Numbered from the stretch's first letter, positions 8,222 to 17,126 are shown. The stretch: DNA of 64,000 nt from VAZQ01 sp035293945 (GCA_035293945.1 DATGLV010000037.1:1-64000); one strand, 5' to 3'. Made by a program: numbers and translations. Notes: generated by a model from the letters alone, not told the origin.

Positions 8222-8774
8222 TCTGCTCGTGCCGGTGATGCTCCTGGTGGCCCCGGCAACAGGGCTCGCCCAGTCGGCGCAATTCAACGTGGGCAAGCCG
8301 CTCAGCCAGGAGGAAATCAAAAGCTTCGACTTCATGATCGGCCCGGAGGGACAGCAGCTTCCTCCGGGACAAGGAACCGCCAAGGAAGGCGCCGTGGTCT
8401 TCGCCAAGAGGTGCGAGGTCTGTCACGGGAAGGAGGGGCGAAACGGTGTGCTCCGGCGCCTGGTGATCGGCACTCCCGGCCACCCCCATACCGGCACTTT
8501 TACTGAAGCGGACGTGGCTGGCCCAAGCTACTACCCGGATGCGACGATCGCCTGGGACTATATCAACCGCGCAATGCCTGTGCCCAAGCCCGGGTCGCTC
8601 ACGCACGACGAGGTCTACGCGGTGGTGGCGTTCCTGCTCTATCAAAACGGCATCATCAACGAGGGCGACGTCATGGACGCCAAGACTCTGCCGAAGGTGC
8701 AAATGCCGAACCGGGATGGCTTCGTTCCGGCGAAGCCGGTTTATCCTCCGGAGCCGAAGCCGAGCTGGTGGTGA
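8205..8774 (+). CDS. SoxD-like cytochrome c subunit
   Basis: A 189-residue exported monoheme cytochrome c. It starts inside the soxC reading frame, has a signal peptide (LSLLVPVMLLVAPATGLAQ), then a SoxD-type N-terminal segment and one heme motif, CEVCHGKEG. Downstream are the Met-ligand-like region AMPVPKPGSL and the helix HDEVYAVVAFLLYQNG typical of the SoxD and sulfite dehydrogenase cytochrome subunits. Paracoccus-type SoxD is about twice as long with two hemes, so this is the short form. It should accept electrons from the SoxC-like subunit. No symbol is given because SoxD and SorB cannot be separated by eye. Confidence 0.82.
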   Translation: MRCSLSLLVPVMLLVAPATGLAQSAQFNVGKPLSQEEIKSFDFMIGPEGQQLPPGQGTAKEGAVVFAKRCEVCHGKEGRNGVLRRLVIGTPGHPHTGTFTEADVAGPSYYPDATIAWDYINRAMPVPKPGSLTHDEVYAVVAFLLYQNGIINEGDVMDAKTLPKVQMPNRDGFVPAKPVYPPEPKPSWW

Positions 8775-8799
8775 GAGCGGGACAGGTGCCTCCCCGGTC

Positions 8800-8905
8800 G
8801 CCCGCGCGAAAGCGGGGACCCGCTCTTCCTCGCAAAATGTCTAGTTTGGGACCGCCCTCTGCTTCCGAAAGGTCTGGATTCCCGCTTACGCGCGAATGAC
8901 CGGAG
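8800..8905. repeat. palindromic extragenic repeat region
   Basis: The gap between the SoxD-like gene and the next gene carries two short inverted motifs (AAAGCGGGGACCCGCTCTT and CCCGCTTACGCGCG) in a context like the short extragenic repeats common in Hyphomicrobiales genomes. Function unknown; possibly mRNA-end structures. Confidence 0.4.
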
Positions 8906-8917
8906 GAGAGGAACTTT

Positions 8918-9472
8918 GTGAGCAGGACGATCGCATTTGCCGCTCTCGCGCTCCTTGCCGCGGTCGCCGGCTATTTCGTCACCGCGAGCTTTTCGGCGGA
9001 CACGCAGCGCGCGTCCACGAGCGCGCATCCCGTCTGGGCCGAAGCCGCGTGGCCCTTCCCGATCGACCAATGGGGACAGGGATGGGCGTATCGATGCAAG
9101 GCTGCCGATTGCGGGACTGAGGTCAATCTCTATGTGCGGCCGAAGTTCGGCTTCTGTAATTGTCAGACCGGGGTGGCTGATGACGCGGAGCTCGATCGCG
9201 TCAGCGACCTCGACCTCCTCGGCACCAAGACCGCCGCACTCGGCCCGGGCCAGCCCATCAAGGTGCTATGGATGAAGGGCCGCAGCCGCGGCTACAAGGT
9301 CGCCGCGCCCTCGGCAAAATCCGTGCTCGAGCTCGCCTTCAACAACAGCTGCGACGTGTTCGTCGCCACGGTGCTGGCAGGCGATGCGCCGATCGCACAT
9401 GAGGAAGCCGTGCTCGGATTCCTCAATGGGGATGAGATGCGGAACTGGGCCGCGCAGGTGCTTGGCCTTTAA
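8918..9472 (+). CDS. exported hypothetical protein with Cys motif
   Basis: A 184-residue protein starting at a GTG preceded by GGAGGAGAGG. It has an N-terminal hydrophobic signal or anchor (IAFAALALLAAVAGYFV) and a mature domain with a cysteine group YRCKAADCGTEV and FGFCNCQTG, then a further Cys (NNSCDVFV) near the C-terminus. I do not recognise the family. Four clustered cysteines suggest metal binding or disulfides. It follows the SoxCD-like pair on the same strand after a repeat-bearing gap and may belong to the same redox function, but this rests on position only. Confidence 0.7.
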   Translation: MSRTIAFAALALLAAVAGYFVTASFSADTQRASTSAHPVWAEAAWPFPIDQWGQGWAYRCKAADCGTEVNLYVRPKFGFCNCQTGVADDAELDRVSDLDLLGTKTAALGPGQPIKVLWMKGRSRGYKVAAPSAKSVLELAFNNSCDVFVATVLAGDAPIAHEEAVLGFLNGDEMRNWAAQVLGL

Positions 9473-9489
9473 CCTTGGGAAGCGTCTTC

Positions 9490-10467
9490 ATGCAGTTCCC
9501 CCGCCGGCGATTTCTGCGCTTGGCCGCGAGCGCCGTCGCGCTGCCGGCGTTGCCCCGCTTGGCAGCCGCGCAGGCCTACCCGGCGCGACCGGTACGGATC
9601 GTCGTCGGCTACCCGCCGGGCGATTCACCGGACGTGGTCGCGCGGATCATGGGACGCTGGTTGGCGGACCGGCTCGGGCGGCCGTTCGTCATCGAGAACA
9701 AGCCCGGCGCGGGCAGCAATATCGCCGTGCAAAGCGTGCTCGATTCGCCCGCCGACGGATACACGCTGATTTGGATCACCACCGCCAATACCAGCAACGC
9801 GAGCTTCTATCAGTCGCTTCGCTTCAATTTCCTGACCGACGTGGCGCCGGTCGCGGCGATCTGCCGGATGCCGCTGGTCATGGACGTGAACCCGTCTGTG
9901 CCGGCCAAGACGGTCCCTGAATTCATCGCCTACGCAAAGGCCAATCCGGGCAAGGTCAACATGGCTTCGGCGGGTGTCGGCGGGCTCATCCATCTCGCCG
10001 GCGAGCTGTTCAAGACGAGCACGGGCCTCGACCTGCCGCACGTGCCCTATCGCGGCTCCCCACCGGCCCTGACCGACCTCATGAGCGGCCGCGTGCAGGT
10101 GATGTTCGATGCGCTCGCGACCTCGCTCCCGCACATCCGTTCGGGTGCGCTGCGGGCGCTTGCGGTCACCACACCGACGCGTTCTGACGCCTTGCCGAAC
10201 GTGCCGACGGTGGGCGACACCGTCCCGGGCTACGAGGCCGGCGTGTGGCTCGGAATAGGCGCCCCGCGCGGCACGCCCGCAGACATCATCGCGACCTTGA
10301 ACCGCGAGCTCAACGCCGGCTTGGCCGACCCTTCCATCAAGGCGCAGCTTGCCGATTTGGGCATGACGCCGATCCCGGAAACGACGGCGGAATTTGCAAC
10401 ATTCCTCGCGGCCGAGACCGATAAATGGGGCAAGGTCATCCGCACCCTCGGCATCAGGGCCGAGTAG
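9490..10467 (+). CDS. Bug-type TTT substrate-binding protein
   Basis: A 325-residue binding protein. The start at 9490 gives an N-terminus with FPRRRFLRLAASAVALPAL, a Tat-like signal rather than a plain Sec one. Family hallmarks: VRIVVGYPPGDSPDVVAR, IENKPGAGSNIAVQSVL, NMASAGVGGLIHLAGELFK, and VPYRGSPPALTDLMSGRVQ. It begins 17 bases after the previous stop, so it may be read from the same mRNA as the redox cluster. No TctAB permease is near. Ligand unknown. Confidence 0.86.
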   Translation: MQFPRRRFLRLAASAVALPALPRLAAAQAYPARPVRIVVGYPPGDSPDVVARIMGRWLADRLGRPFVIENKPGAGSNIAVQSVLDSPADGYTLIWITTANTSNASFYQSLRFNFLTDVAPVAAICRMPLVMDVNPSVPAKTVPEFIAYAKANPGKVNMASAGVGGLIHLAGELFKTSTGLDLPHVPYRGSPPALTDLMSGRVQVMFDALATSLPHIRSGALRALAVTTPTRSDALPNVPTVGDTVPGYEAGVWLGIGAPRGTPADIIATLNRELNAGLADPSIKAQLADLGMTPIPETTAEFATFLAAETDKWGKVIRTLGIRAE

Positions 10468-10492
10468 CAATTGCACGCACGGCCCTCACGTC

Positions 10493-11470
10493 TCAGAAAT
10501 CCGGCTTGTCGGCTTTGGGCACATCCGCGTCCTTGTTGTTGTAATATTCATGCGGATTTTCTGCACAGACACCTTCGCCGACCTCTTCGCCTCCCGGCAC
10601 ATAGGTCAAAGTCGCGGTCCAGGGCGTCGTAAAGACGCCTTCATCCTCGACCGTCAGATGTAGCTGCAGGAACTTGCCACGGTGCCGGCTGAAGACGTCG
10701 CCGCCAAACAGCCAATTCTCCTTCTTGTTCCTTTCCAGCGCGTCCTTCACCTCGTCATAGCCGCGCAACCGGTAGCGTTCCACCACGTGCAGCTTGTCAG
10801 TGTAGGGGGTGCCGAACAAATCGATCATCGCGTAGGGACGGTCGGTCTTGACGCCGACGGTGTCGACCACCAGCGTGTCGCCATCATAATGGCCGACGGA
10901 ATCTCCGTACCACGAGGGTGTAAGCGGCGAGGGGTGAGCCTCGTTGAGGCGAATCCGGCGCACCTCGTGGTCGCCGGAGTACAGAAGCGTGATCCTGTCC
11001 GCCTGCTGTATCATCTGGATCGTCGACTGCTTGAAGATGAACGGCATCGGAAACGGCCAGCACTGGTTCGAAGGATTCGGGAACGTGATGCCGGCAAGCG
11101 AGAGCTCTCCATATCGCTTTACTACGGCTGCCGCCCATGGCTGCAGGATCGGTGACGTGTAGTCGCCGACCAGCTGATCGTAATCGCTGATACCGACCTT
11201 GCCGGGAGGCAGCGCCGCCGAACCTGCCGAGCCGCCGGGCCGCTGCTCCGCCCAACGGGACAAGTTTGTTATCGGCCCCGGTCCGGACGCAGGCGGTTCG
11301 TACCAGGGAAAAGCCGGGTGGGTCCAAACGTGCGAAAAGTCCGGAATTGATGCGCCGCCGCTTTTGCTTTCGCCGTCGGCGAGTACAACCGACGGAACGA
11401 TCAATGTCGCGGCGGACAGCGCGACCGCCGTCACTGCTGCAAATAAAAGGAAGTCCCGCTGCGTGCGCAT
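10493..11470 (-). CDS. exported protein, paralogue of 13344-14309
   Basis: A 325-residue secreted protein with a signal peptide (FLLFAAVTAVALSAATLIV). The core contains the motif SWYGDSVGHYDGDTLVVDTVG, then KLHVVERYRL, VFTTPWTATLTY and a CAENPHEYY segment, ending KADKPDF. The same order of motifs occurs in the divergent gene at 13344. Proteins of this kind are seen in many soil bacteria but I know of no assigned function. It lies 98 bases downstream of the MmgE/PrpD-like gene on the same strand and is probably in its operon. Confidence 0.78.
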   Translation of the reverse strand: MRTQRDFLLFAAVTAVALSAATLIVPSVVLADGESKSGGASIPDFSHVWTHPAFPWYEPPASGPGPITNLSRWAEQRPGGSAGSAALPPGKVGISDYDQLVGDYTSPILQPWAAAVVKRYGELSLAGITFPNPSNQCWPFPMPFIFKQSTIQMIQQADRITLLYSGDHEVRRIRLNEAHPSPLTPSWYGDSVGHYDGDTLVVDTVGVKTDRPYAMIDLFGTPYTDKLHVVERYRLRGYDEVKDALERNKKENWLFGGDVFSRHRGKFLQLHLTVEDEGVFTTPWTATLTYVPGGEEVGEGVCAENPHEYYNNKDADVPKADKPDF

Positions 11471-11568
11471 TGGCCACCTCCGTTCGCGCGCGTGGTACCG
11501 TCGTCTTACGCGGACATCTATCTTTCAAAGCTTGGCGTTAGGGTCGAGTGGAGCTGGTTAAGATCAGC

Positions 11569-13071
11569 TCACACCTCGATCCAATCCAGCGTCTTTTCCG
11601 TCTCGAGATGCTGCAGGCGCGCGAACATCGTCTCCATCCGGGCGCGATCGCGATTGGCAGTCATCAGCATGAACTTCTCCTTGAGCTCCGCCTGGTCGAG
11701 CGGGCGCTCCGCCGTTCCCTTGAAATAGGAGACCTTCTGCGAGAGCTCGCGGCCGTCCTTGAGCTTGATGGTGACGGTCGCGGTCGTGTCCTGGCGGCTC
11801 TGGTTTGTGGCGCGAACCGACTTGATCCGCGAGGCCAAATCGAGGATCGCAGAATCATGGATCACCGCATCGTCGTTGAAGGAGCGAGGATCCCGCGCAT
11901 CGCGATAGAGCGAGAGCGCAACGCTGAACGGCACCGAATACTGCGCCATCATCTTGTCTTCCGGCGCCAGGATATTGTTGCGCGTGGCCACGCGGTCGTC
12001 GCCGGCGATGACCATCGACGCGATGTCGGCGGCCGAGAACTTGTGCTGGTTGCGCAGGTCCTCAGTCGCCTCGACCGGATTTTGCGCCGTCATGTGGCAG
12101 GCATAACGCTTCATAGTGATGTTCTTGGTGAAGTATTCGCTGCCGAAGCCGCGGGTGAGTTGAGCGAGGTCCCACTCATTGCAATAAACGCGCAGGAAGC
12201 CGAACTCGCCCTCGAGCACTGTGGTTGGCCCGGTGAACCCTTCGCTCGCGAGCGTTGCCGCGAGCACCCCGCTTTCCGCGGCACGGCCGAGATGCAGCCG
12301 CTTGACCATGGCGCCATTGCCGGCGCTCACGAATTCCAAGAGACCGCATGCGAGCGAGCCGGCGATGCCGAGCGCATTGGTCATCTTGGCGGCATCGAAT
12401 TCCCGCATCCGGCCGACCGCGACCGCAGCACCGAATGGACCGGTCGTGCCGGGCGCGTGGAAGCCGCGGGTCTCGTTGCTGTGCTTGGTGGCATAGCCGA
12501 TCCGGTACATGGCCTCGCCGCCGGCCACAAACGCGGTGACGAGGTCGCGTCCGGTGAGGCCCCGCTCCTGCCCGACCGCCAGGGCGGAGGTGAACAGCGT
12601 CGCGGACGGATGCGTGCCGCTGTTCGGCTCGGTCGTTGCATCGAGCTCGAAGGCATGGCCGAATGCACCGTTGACGAATGCCGCCGCCGGCGCATTGAGC
12701 TTACGACCACCCGTACCGAGAATTGAGCTCTTGGCTTCGCCGCCGCTGCCATAGGCTTGCGCATAGGCGAGTATCATCTTGCTCCAGGGCAGCTCGGCAC
12801 CGAAGCTGATGGTCGCGACCGCATCAATGATGCAATCCTTGGCGCGCTGCACGACCTCGGGCGGCAGGTCCTCATAACGGATTCCTGCCGCATAGGCGGC
12901 AAGCCGCTCGGTTTCGTGCGCGGTTGCTTGCTTGGGGGCGGTCGCTTCGGTCTGCGCCGACGATGCACTCGCGCCGAGCAGCGCGCCTGCGAGCGGCGCG
13001 GTACCGGCGACCGTCGCCATCTGCTTGAGAAATGTGCGTCTGTCGTGCCGATCTTCGCTGGCGTCGGTCAT
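11569..13071 (-). CDS. MmgE/PrpD family protein with Tat signal
   Basis: A 500-residue member of the MmgE/PrpD family (2-methylcitrate dehydratase, cis-aconitate decarboxylase and relatives). Family segments seen are AAYAAGIRYEDLPPEVVQRA, FVNGAFGHAFELDAT, PSATLFTSALAVGQ, ALGIAGSLACGLLEF and KRYACHMTAQNPVEA. Unusually, the N-terminus is a twin-arginine signal (DRRTFLKQMATVAG, then a hydrophobic run ending SSAQT), so the protein is predicted to be exported; ordinary PrpD is cytoplasmic. It is flanked by two paralogous exported proteins, one downstream on the same strand and one divergent. This suggests a shared periplasmic task, perhaps isomerising or dehydrating a carboxylate. Confidence 0.85.
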   Translation of the reverse strand: MTDASEDRHDRRTFLKQMATVAGTAPLAGALLGASASSAQTEATAPKQATAHETERLAAYAAGIRYEDLPPEVVQRAKDCIIDAVATISFGAELPWSKMILAYAQAYGSGGEAKSSILGTGGRKLNAPAAAFVNGAFGHAFELDATTEPNSGTHPSATLFTSALAVGQERGLTGRDLVTAFVAGGEAMYRIGYATKHSNETRGFHAPGTTGPFGAAVAVGRMREFDAAKMTNALGIAGSLACGLLEFVSAGNGAMVKRLHLGRAAESGVLAATLASEGFTGPTTVLEGEFGFLRVYCNEWDLAQLTRGFGSEYFTKNITMKRYACHMTAQNPVEATEDLRNQHKFSAADIASMVIAGDDRVATRNNILAPEDKMMAQYSVPFSVALSLYRDARDPRSFNDDAVIHDSAILDLASRIKSVRATNQSRQDTTATVTIKLKDGRELSQKVSYFKGTAERPLDQAELKEKFMLMTANRDRARMETMFARLQHLETEKTLDWIEV

Positions 13072-13343
13072 CTGATTCCTCCCGGGCAGGTTCTTTGACA
13101 GTGCTGCACGCCTTGCTCAACCAGAGACAGGAGCGAAAGTGCGCTCGGAGCGGCGCTCAGGGTGTTTAGGCGACTCCTCCGACATGCGGGATGAAGTCTG
13201 ACCTGAATGGTAGACAGTTCCGGGCATGGATGGAAGCCGCGCCCATCGCAACCGGATCCTTTCTTGCGCGGAGGAAGTTGATAGCATTCAATCCGGATTT
13301 GCGGGCAAGGCCCGTCTGAGGCGGTGCTGAGCGGGAGGCGTCC

Positions 13344-14309
13344 ATGGCACGAGCATTGATCATTGCAGGGATTGGCGGCGCAGCTTTGCTCGCGTCATTC
13401 TCTTCGCCCGCGCTTGCTCAGGAACGAAGCCAAGGCCCGGCACCGCCCGATTTTGGCGGCATTTGGGGAAACCCGTACCTCTATGGCATTGAACGTCCGC
13501 TGTCGGGCCCCGGCCCGCTTGTGAACACGGCGCGGCGACGGCAGGCCTACGACATCGATGGCCACCCATTGCCGCCGGCAAGCGCCCCGCTCGTCAGCAA
13601 CGCCACGCGGCTCGTCGGCGATTACACCAATCCGATCTTAAAGCCCGAGGCCGCGGCCCTGGTGAAGAAGCGTGGCGAGCTTGCGCTGGCCGGTATCGGC
13701 TTTCCGAGCGTGCGCAACCAATGCTGGCCGCAAGGGGTGCCCTTCATTTTCACGAATTACGGGCTCCAGTTGCTGCAACAACCCGACAAGATCACGATGC
13801 TTTACGACGAGGATCATGAAGTGCGGCGCGTGCGCTTGAATCAGCCGCATCCCGCGCAGGTAACGCCGTCCTGGTACGGGGATTCGGTCGGCCACTACGA
13901 AGGCGACACGCTGGTGATCGATACTGTGGGATTCAAGGTCGGGCCGTTTTCCGCCGTCGACCAGTTCGGGACGCCCTTCACCGAAGCCATGCACGTGGTG
14001 GAACGCTATCGGCTCATCGACTACGAAGCTGCCAGGCAGGGGCAGCAGCGCGGGGCCGAGGACAATTCCCGCGCGGGTGGCGCGTCGATCGGCGAAGGAT
14101 GGGCGGCCGACCCGAACTACAAGGGCAAGGGTTTACAGCTCCAGTTCACTGTGGAGGATGATTCAGTTTTCACCACCCCCTGGTCCGCGACCAAGACTTA
14201 TCGGCGCGTCCGCCGCGATTGGCCGGAAAATGTCTGCGCCGAAAATCCGCATCGCTACGGCACGGATAAGGATCCCGCCCTTCCCACCGCCGATAAGCCG
14301 GACTTTTGA
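13344..14309 (+). CDS. exported protein, paralogue of 10493-11470
   Basis: A 321-residue secreted protein with a signal peptide ending SSPALAQ. It has the same motif series as the 10493 gene: SWYGDSVGHYEGDTLVIDTVG, MHVVERYRLI, FTVEDDSVFTTPWSATKTY, NVCAENPHRYG and the final TADKPDF. It is transcribed away from the MmgE/PrpD gene, with 272 bases between their starts. Function unknown. Confidence 0.78.
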   Translation: MARALIIAGIGGAALLASFSSPALAQERSQGPAPPDFGGIWGNPYLYGIERPLSGPGPLVNTARRRQAYDIDGHPLPPASAPLVSNATRLVGDYTNPILKPEAAALVKKRGELALAGIGFPSVRNQCWPQGVPFIFTNYGLQLLQQPDKITMLYDEDHEVRRVRLNQPHPAQVTPSWYGDSVGHYEGDTLVIDTVGFKVGPFSAVDQFGTPFTEAMHVVERYRLIDYEAARQGQQRGAEDNSRAGGASIGEGWAADPNYKGKGLQLQFTVEDDSVFTTPWSATKTYRRVRRDWPENVCAENPHRYGTDKDPALPTADKPDF

Positions 14310-15083
14310 ACGGAAGCCGAGCACTCTCACCTCCGCGATGTGTCTCACGGCCAAATTAATATGAAAGTTATTGGACAGAGCCGGAATCCGGTCGCCCCGG
14401 GGTTAGGGACGGGATAATCCCACCGGTATTGCCAAATCCGCGAGGAATCTGCTGTCGGCGGTCGAGATAAATCCCGGCTGCGCGGCCGGGCGTGGCTGCG
14501 GCTCCCATAGCATTTGAAGCCATCAACGAGTCGCGACCTCGCAGCATCCTCAACGTGTCACGAAAGAGTCTTCGAAATGGCGTCGTTGACACGATTACCT
14601 TACGCGCAAGAAACACATAAGGGGCAATTCCCTTATGCTCGCGCGCTCGGTACTTGAGTAAGCGCCGCCTGATACCGGGTTGTTTGTAGCCCCGTAGCGA
14701 CCTCATTTCAGGCCTTTCAAACAGAAGAACCGAATCAACTCTCGCCCCCGGAGCGCATGTAAGCCTCAATCAACAACAACAACTTGATTTCAAATGTCTT
14801 CCAGCGAGCAGACAAAGAGCTCGAAATGTAGGATGCTTGTTGTGAGTAGGAAATAGCAGCGGTGCTCCGATACTCAAGGAGCACAGATGCCATGGGGGGA
14901 GGCGATGAACTTCACCGGGTTCAAGACGACGCTTGAGCGCCCGGTGAGGCCCACCCAGCCGGCCTGCCTGTCGGCTACCACGAAATCACATCATCACATA
15001 ATGCCAGAACCCGAGCCGTGGAGAGGCTGCGGGAGATCGCGAAGGACTGATGGGGTGCGGGGCTATGACAGTCGGAGGGTAAA
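14310..15083. other. 774-base region without a supported gene
   Basis: Nothing convincing was found. A 133-codon leftward frame at 14368-14769 is rich in Arg and has no signal, domain or good ribosome-binding site. The region carries short GC palindromes around 14395 and is otherwise less GC-rich than its neighbours. Confidence 0.4.
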
Positions 15084-15986
15084 ATGCGAGCCAAGCGTGC
15101 AGCCTTCATCATCGTCGTGGTCCTGATCTTCTCGCATCGGGTCCAGGCGGCAACGCATGAGCATGGCGGGAGGGTTGTCGATAGGGTCAAGGTCGTCATT
15201 CTCGATCGCTCGATCGATAAGCTGCGCGCCGACATCGCGGCGCTCCGTCATGAGCTCGCGGACGTTAAGGAGGACATCACCAAGACCCCGGTGCAGGAAG
15301 ATAAGATTAGGGTGGAAGCACCGCCGCCGTCGCCTTGGCATGGAGCATCGCTCGACAGGCAGAATTTTGAAAGTCTGGTCGATTTAGTGCCGACGCTGTC
15401 GTCGCTGCCATCGGCAATAACGCAGCAAATCGTCCCGCTATCGCCCCAACCGAACGAAGACGATGTTGCCGATGCGCGCGCCTATCTCGTCCAGACTGCC
15501 ACGCCCGGCTACACGATGTTGCGGCAAACGCCGGAGGTGTCGATTGGCCGGCTGCACCCCGATTTCGCGGTGCGTCTGGCCGAAGCCGTCAGGCGGTGCC
15601 GCGCGCGCGGCCTGACCGATGTCGGAATTTACTCGGCCTATCGGCCGCCGGCCTTCGGTGTCGGCGGCTTCTCCGACAAATTCAATTCACTGCATTCCTA
15701 CGGGCTCGCGGTCGATGTGACCGGCATCGGCAAGGCCGGTTCATCAGCAGCGAAGCTCTGGCAAGAATGCGCGCAGTATGCAGGGCTTTACCTGCCCTAC
15801 GGCCCAAGCAATCGGGTCGAATTCAATCATACCCAGCTTATCCCGGCCAAGAAGGCACCTTCGCCGCTGCGACAAACCATCACCGCGAATGCGCCGCGCG
15901 ACCTCACGCAAATGTGGATGGCAAGCGGCGTCAGCAGCCACATCCCCGGCATCAAGCACGTCCCGATCGTAGAGGCCGACAGATAA
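15084..15986 (+). CDS. exported M15-type D-Ala-D-Ala carboxypeptidase-like protein
   Basis: A 300-residue protein preceded by GGAGGGTAAA. It has an N-terminal signal or anchor (AAFIIVVVLIFSHRVQA), then a coiled-coil-like stretch (DKLRADIAALRHELADVKED), a Pro-rich linker and a C-terminal peptidase domain. The metal site of the M15/Hedgehog-type fold is visible as SAYRPP, then LHSYGLAVDV (His and Asp ligands) and EFNHTQL (His ligand). Such enzymes trim peptidoglycan stem peptides in the periplasm. It stands alone between a repeat region and a convergent ModA-like gene. Confidence 0.76.
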   Translation: MRAKRAAFIIVVVLIFSHRVQAATHEHGGRVVDRVKVVILDRSIDKLRADIAALRHELADVKEDITKTPVQEDKIRVEAPPPSPWHGASLDRQNFESLVDLVPTLSSLPSAITQQIVPLSPQPNEDDVADARAYLVQTATPGYTMLRQTPEVSIGRLHPDFAVRLAEAVRRCRARGLTDVGIYSAYRPPAFGVGGFSDKFNSLHSYGLAVDVTGIGKAGSSAAKLWQECAQYAGLYLPYGPSNRVEFNHTQLIPAKKAPSPLRQTITANAPRDLTQMWMASGVSSHIPGIKHVPIVEADR

Positions 15987-16040
15987 CGGGCGTGCCTTCG
16001 GCGCCCGTCCAGCCGCCGGCCGCCTGATGACAAATGCGCT

Positions 16041-16148
16041 GTAGGGTGTGCGACCGCGCGCTTCTTGGCCCATCGCGTGCGCAAAATCGCGACGCGCGGT
16101 TGCGCACACCGCGAGACCTCGGAGCGCACACGATTTTGCGCACCCTAC
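16041..16148. repeat. large palindromic intergenic repeat
   Basis: The convergent gap holds an inverted repeat whose ends are GTAGGGTG and its complement ending CCCTAC. A second inverted pair lies inside (TGCGCAAAATCG and CGATTTTGCGCA). GC-rich palindromes of this kind are common between genes in Bradyrhizobium relatives. It may also end transcription from both sides. Confidence 0.6.
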
Positions 16149-16206
16149 GAATTTGTGACGCAGTAGAACTAATAGACCGTGGCTTACCAACTGGCCTGCA
16201 GGGAGG

Positions 16207-17013
16207 TTATTTCGGACTTCCCGCCACCGCGCCGGGATCCATGCCGTGTGCCTTGATGGCCGGCGCGGCGGCAGGCCCCGAAAGGAACGTGATCCAGGCG
16301 GCAGCTCCCTTCTCGTCCTTGACCGAGCTCAGCACGCCCACGCTCATGACGATCTTGTCGGTCAACGCTGGCGGAAGCGGTGAAAGGAAGGAGAGGCCGG
16401 GAACGATCTTAAGCTCGGCGATTTGATTGATGCCGAAATGCGCCTTGCCGTCGGCGACCGCTTGTCCCGTGGGAGCGCCGCCGTCCATGAGCATCGACTT
16501 CGCCTTGACCTCCTTCTCGATGCCCCAATCGCGGACCAGCGCCGCAAAAAGGTTGCCGCCGAGGCTGCCCTTTTGCGGGTCCGGATACGCGATCGAATCA
16601 GCCGTCAGCAACAGCTTCTTGAAGTTCTCGTCCGTCGAAATGTCGGGTAATGCCTCGCCGGCCCGCACCACCACCCCCACGGACGAATGCGCGATATCGA
16701 CGATGGAGCCGGCCTTCACCTTGTCCTTCGACGCCAGGGCATCGAGCATCCAACGCGGCCCGATGACGACCTCGCCTTGGCCCCCGGTTTCGGCTAGCTT
16801 CTGCGTTGCCGCCGCTCCCTGAATGCTCAAGGTGAGCTTGTCCCCCTGCTTCTGCTCGTACTCCTTCTGCAGATCGAACAGCGCCGGCCGGATATTTCCG
16901 GTGCTGATGACATGGATGTCGTTGGCAAGCGCCGGCACGGCCAGACCCATGGAAACGAGACCCATGGAAAGGAGCAGCGCGGCTGCGTTGGTGGCATACC
17001 TCTTCTTACTCAT
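16207..17013 (-). CDS. ModA-like ABC transporter substrate-binding protein
   Basis: A 268-residue exported protein (signal LLLSMGLVSMGLAVPALA) of the molybdate/sulfate-binding type. The ligand-binding segments are VISTGNIRPALFDLQKEYEQ near the start, a central VDIAHSSVGVVVRAGEALPD segment (the ModA pattern GRSGIGVAVRAG) and SIAYPDPQKGSLGGNLFAAL. True ModA clusters with modB and modC; none is here, so the ligand may not be molybdate. Similar solitary ModA-like proteins occur with TTT and Bug gene clusters. Convergent with the peptidase gene. Confidence 0.75.
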   Translation of the reverse strand: MSKKRYATNAAALLLSMGLVSMGLAVPALANDIHVISTGNIRPALFDLQKEYEQKQGDKLTLSIQGAAATQKLAETGGQGEVVIGPRWMLDALASKDKVKAGSIVDIAHSSVGVVVRAGEALPDISTDENFKKLLLTADSIAYPDPQKGSLGGNLFAALVRDWGIEKEVKAKSMLMDGGAPTGQAVADGKAHFGINQIAELKIVPGLSFLSPLPPALTDKIVMSVGVLSSVKDEKGAAAWITFLSGPAAAPAIKAHGMDPGAVAGSPK

Positions 17014-17126
17014 AACGTTTCCTCAGCTATCCGGTTGAATGGTACGTCAAACCCTCGAGAATTTGCCGGCCGCCGCTCGTTCTCAGCTTTCGGCTCAAAA
17101 CCTGACGGCGAAACATCCCCGAAACC

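Noticed and set aside
11548..12726. 392-codon plus-strand frame across the MmgE/PrpD gene
   Set aside because: It is the antisense shadow of a well-supported family member and shows only Arg/His-rich text.
14368..14769. 133-codon minus-strand frame in the 14.3-15.1 kb gap
   Set aside because: Arg-rich, no signal, domain or good ribosome-binding site.
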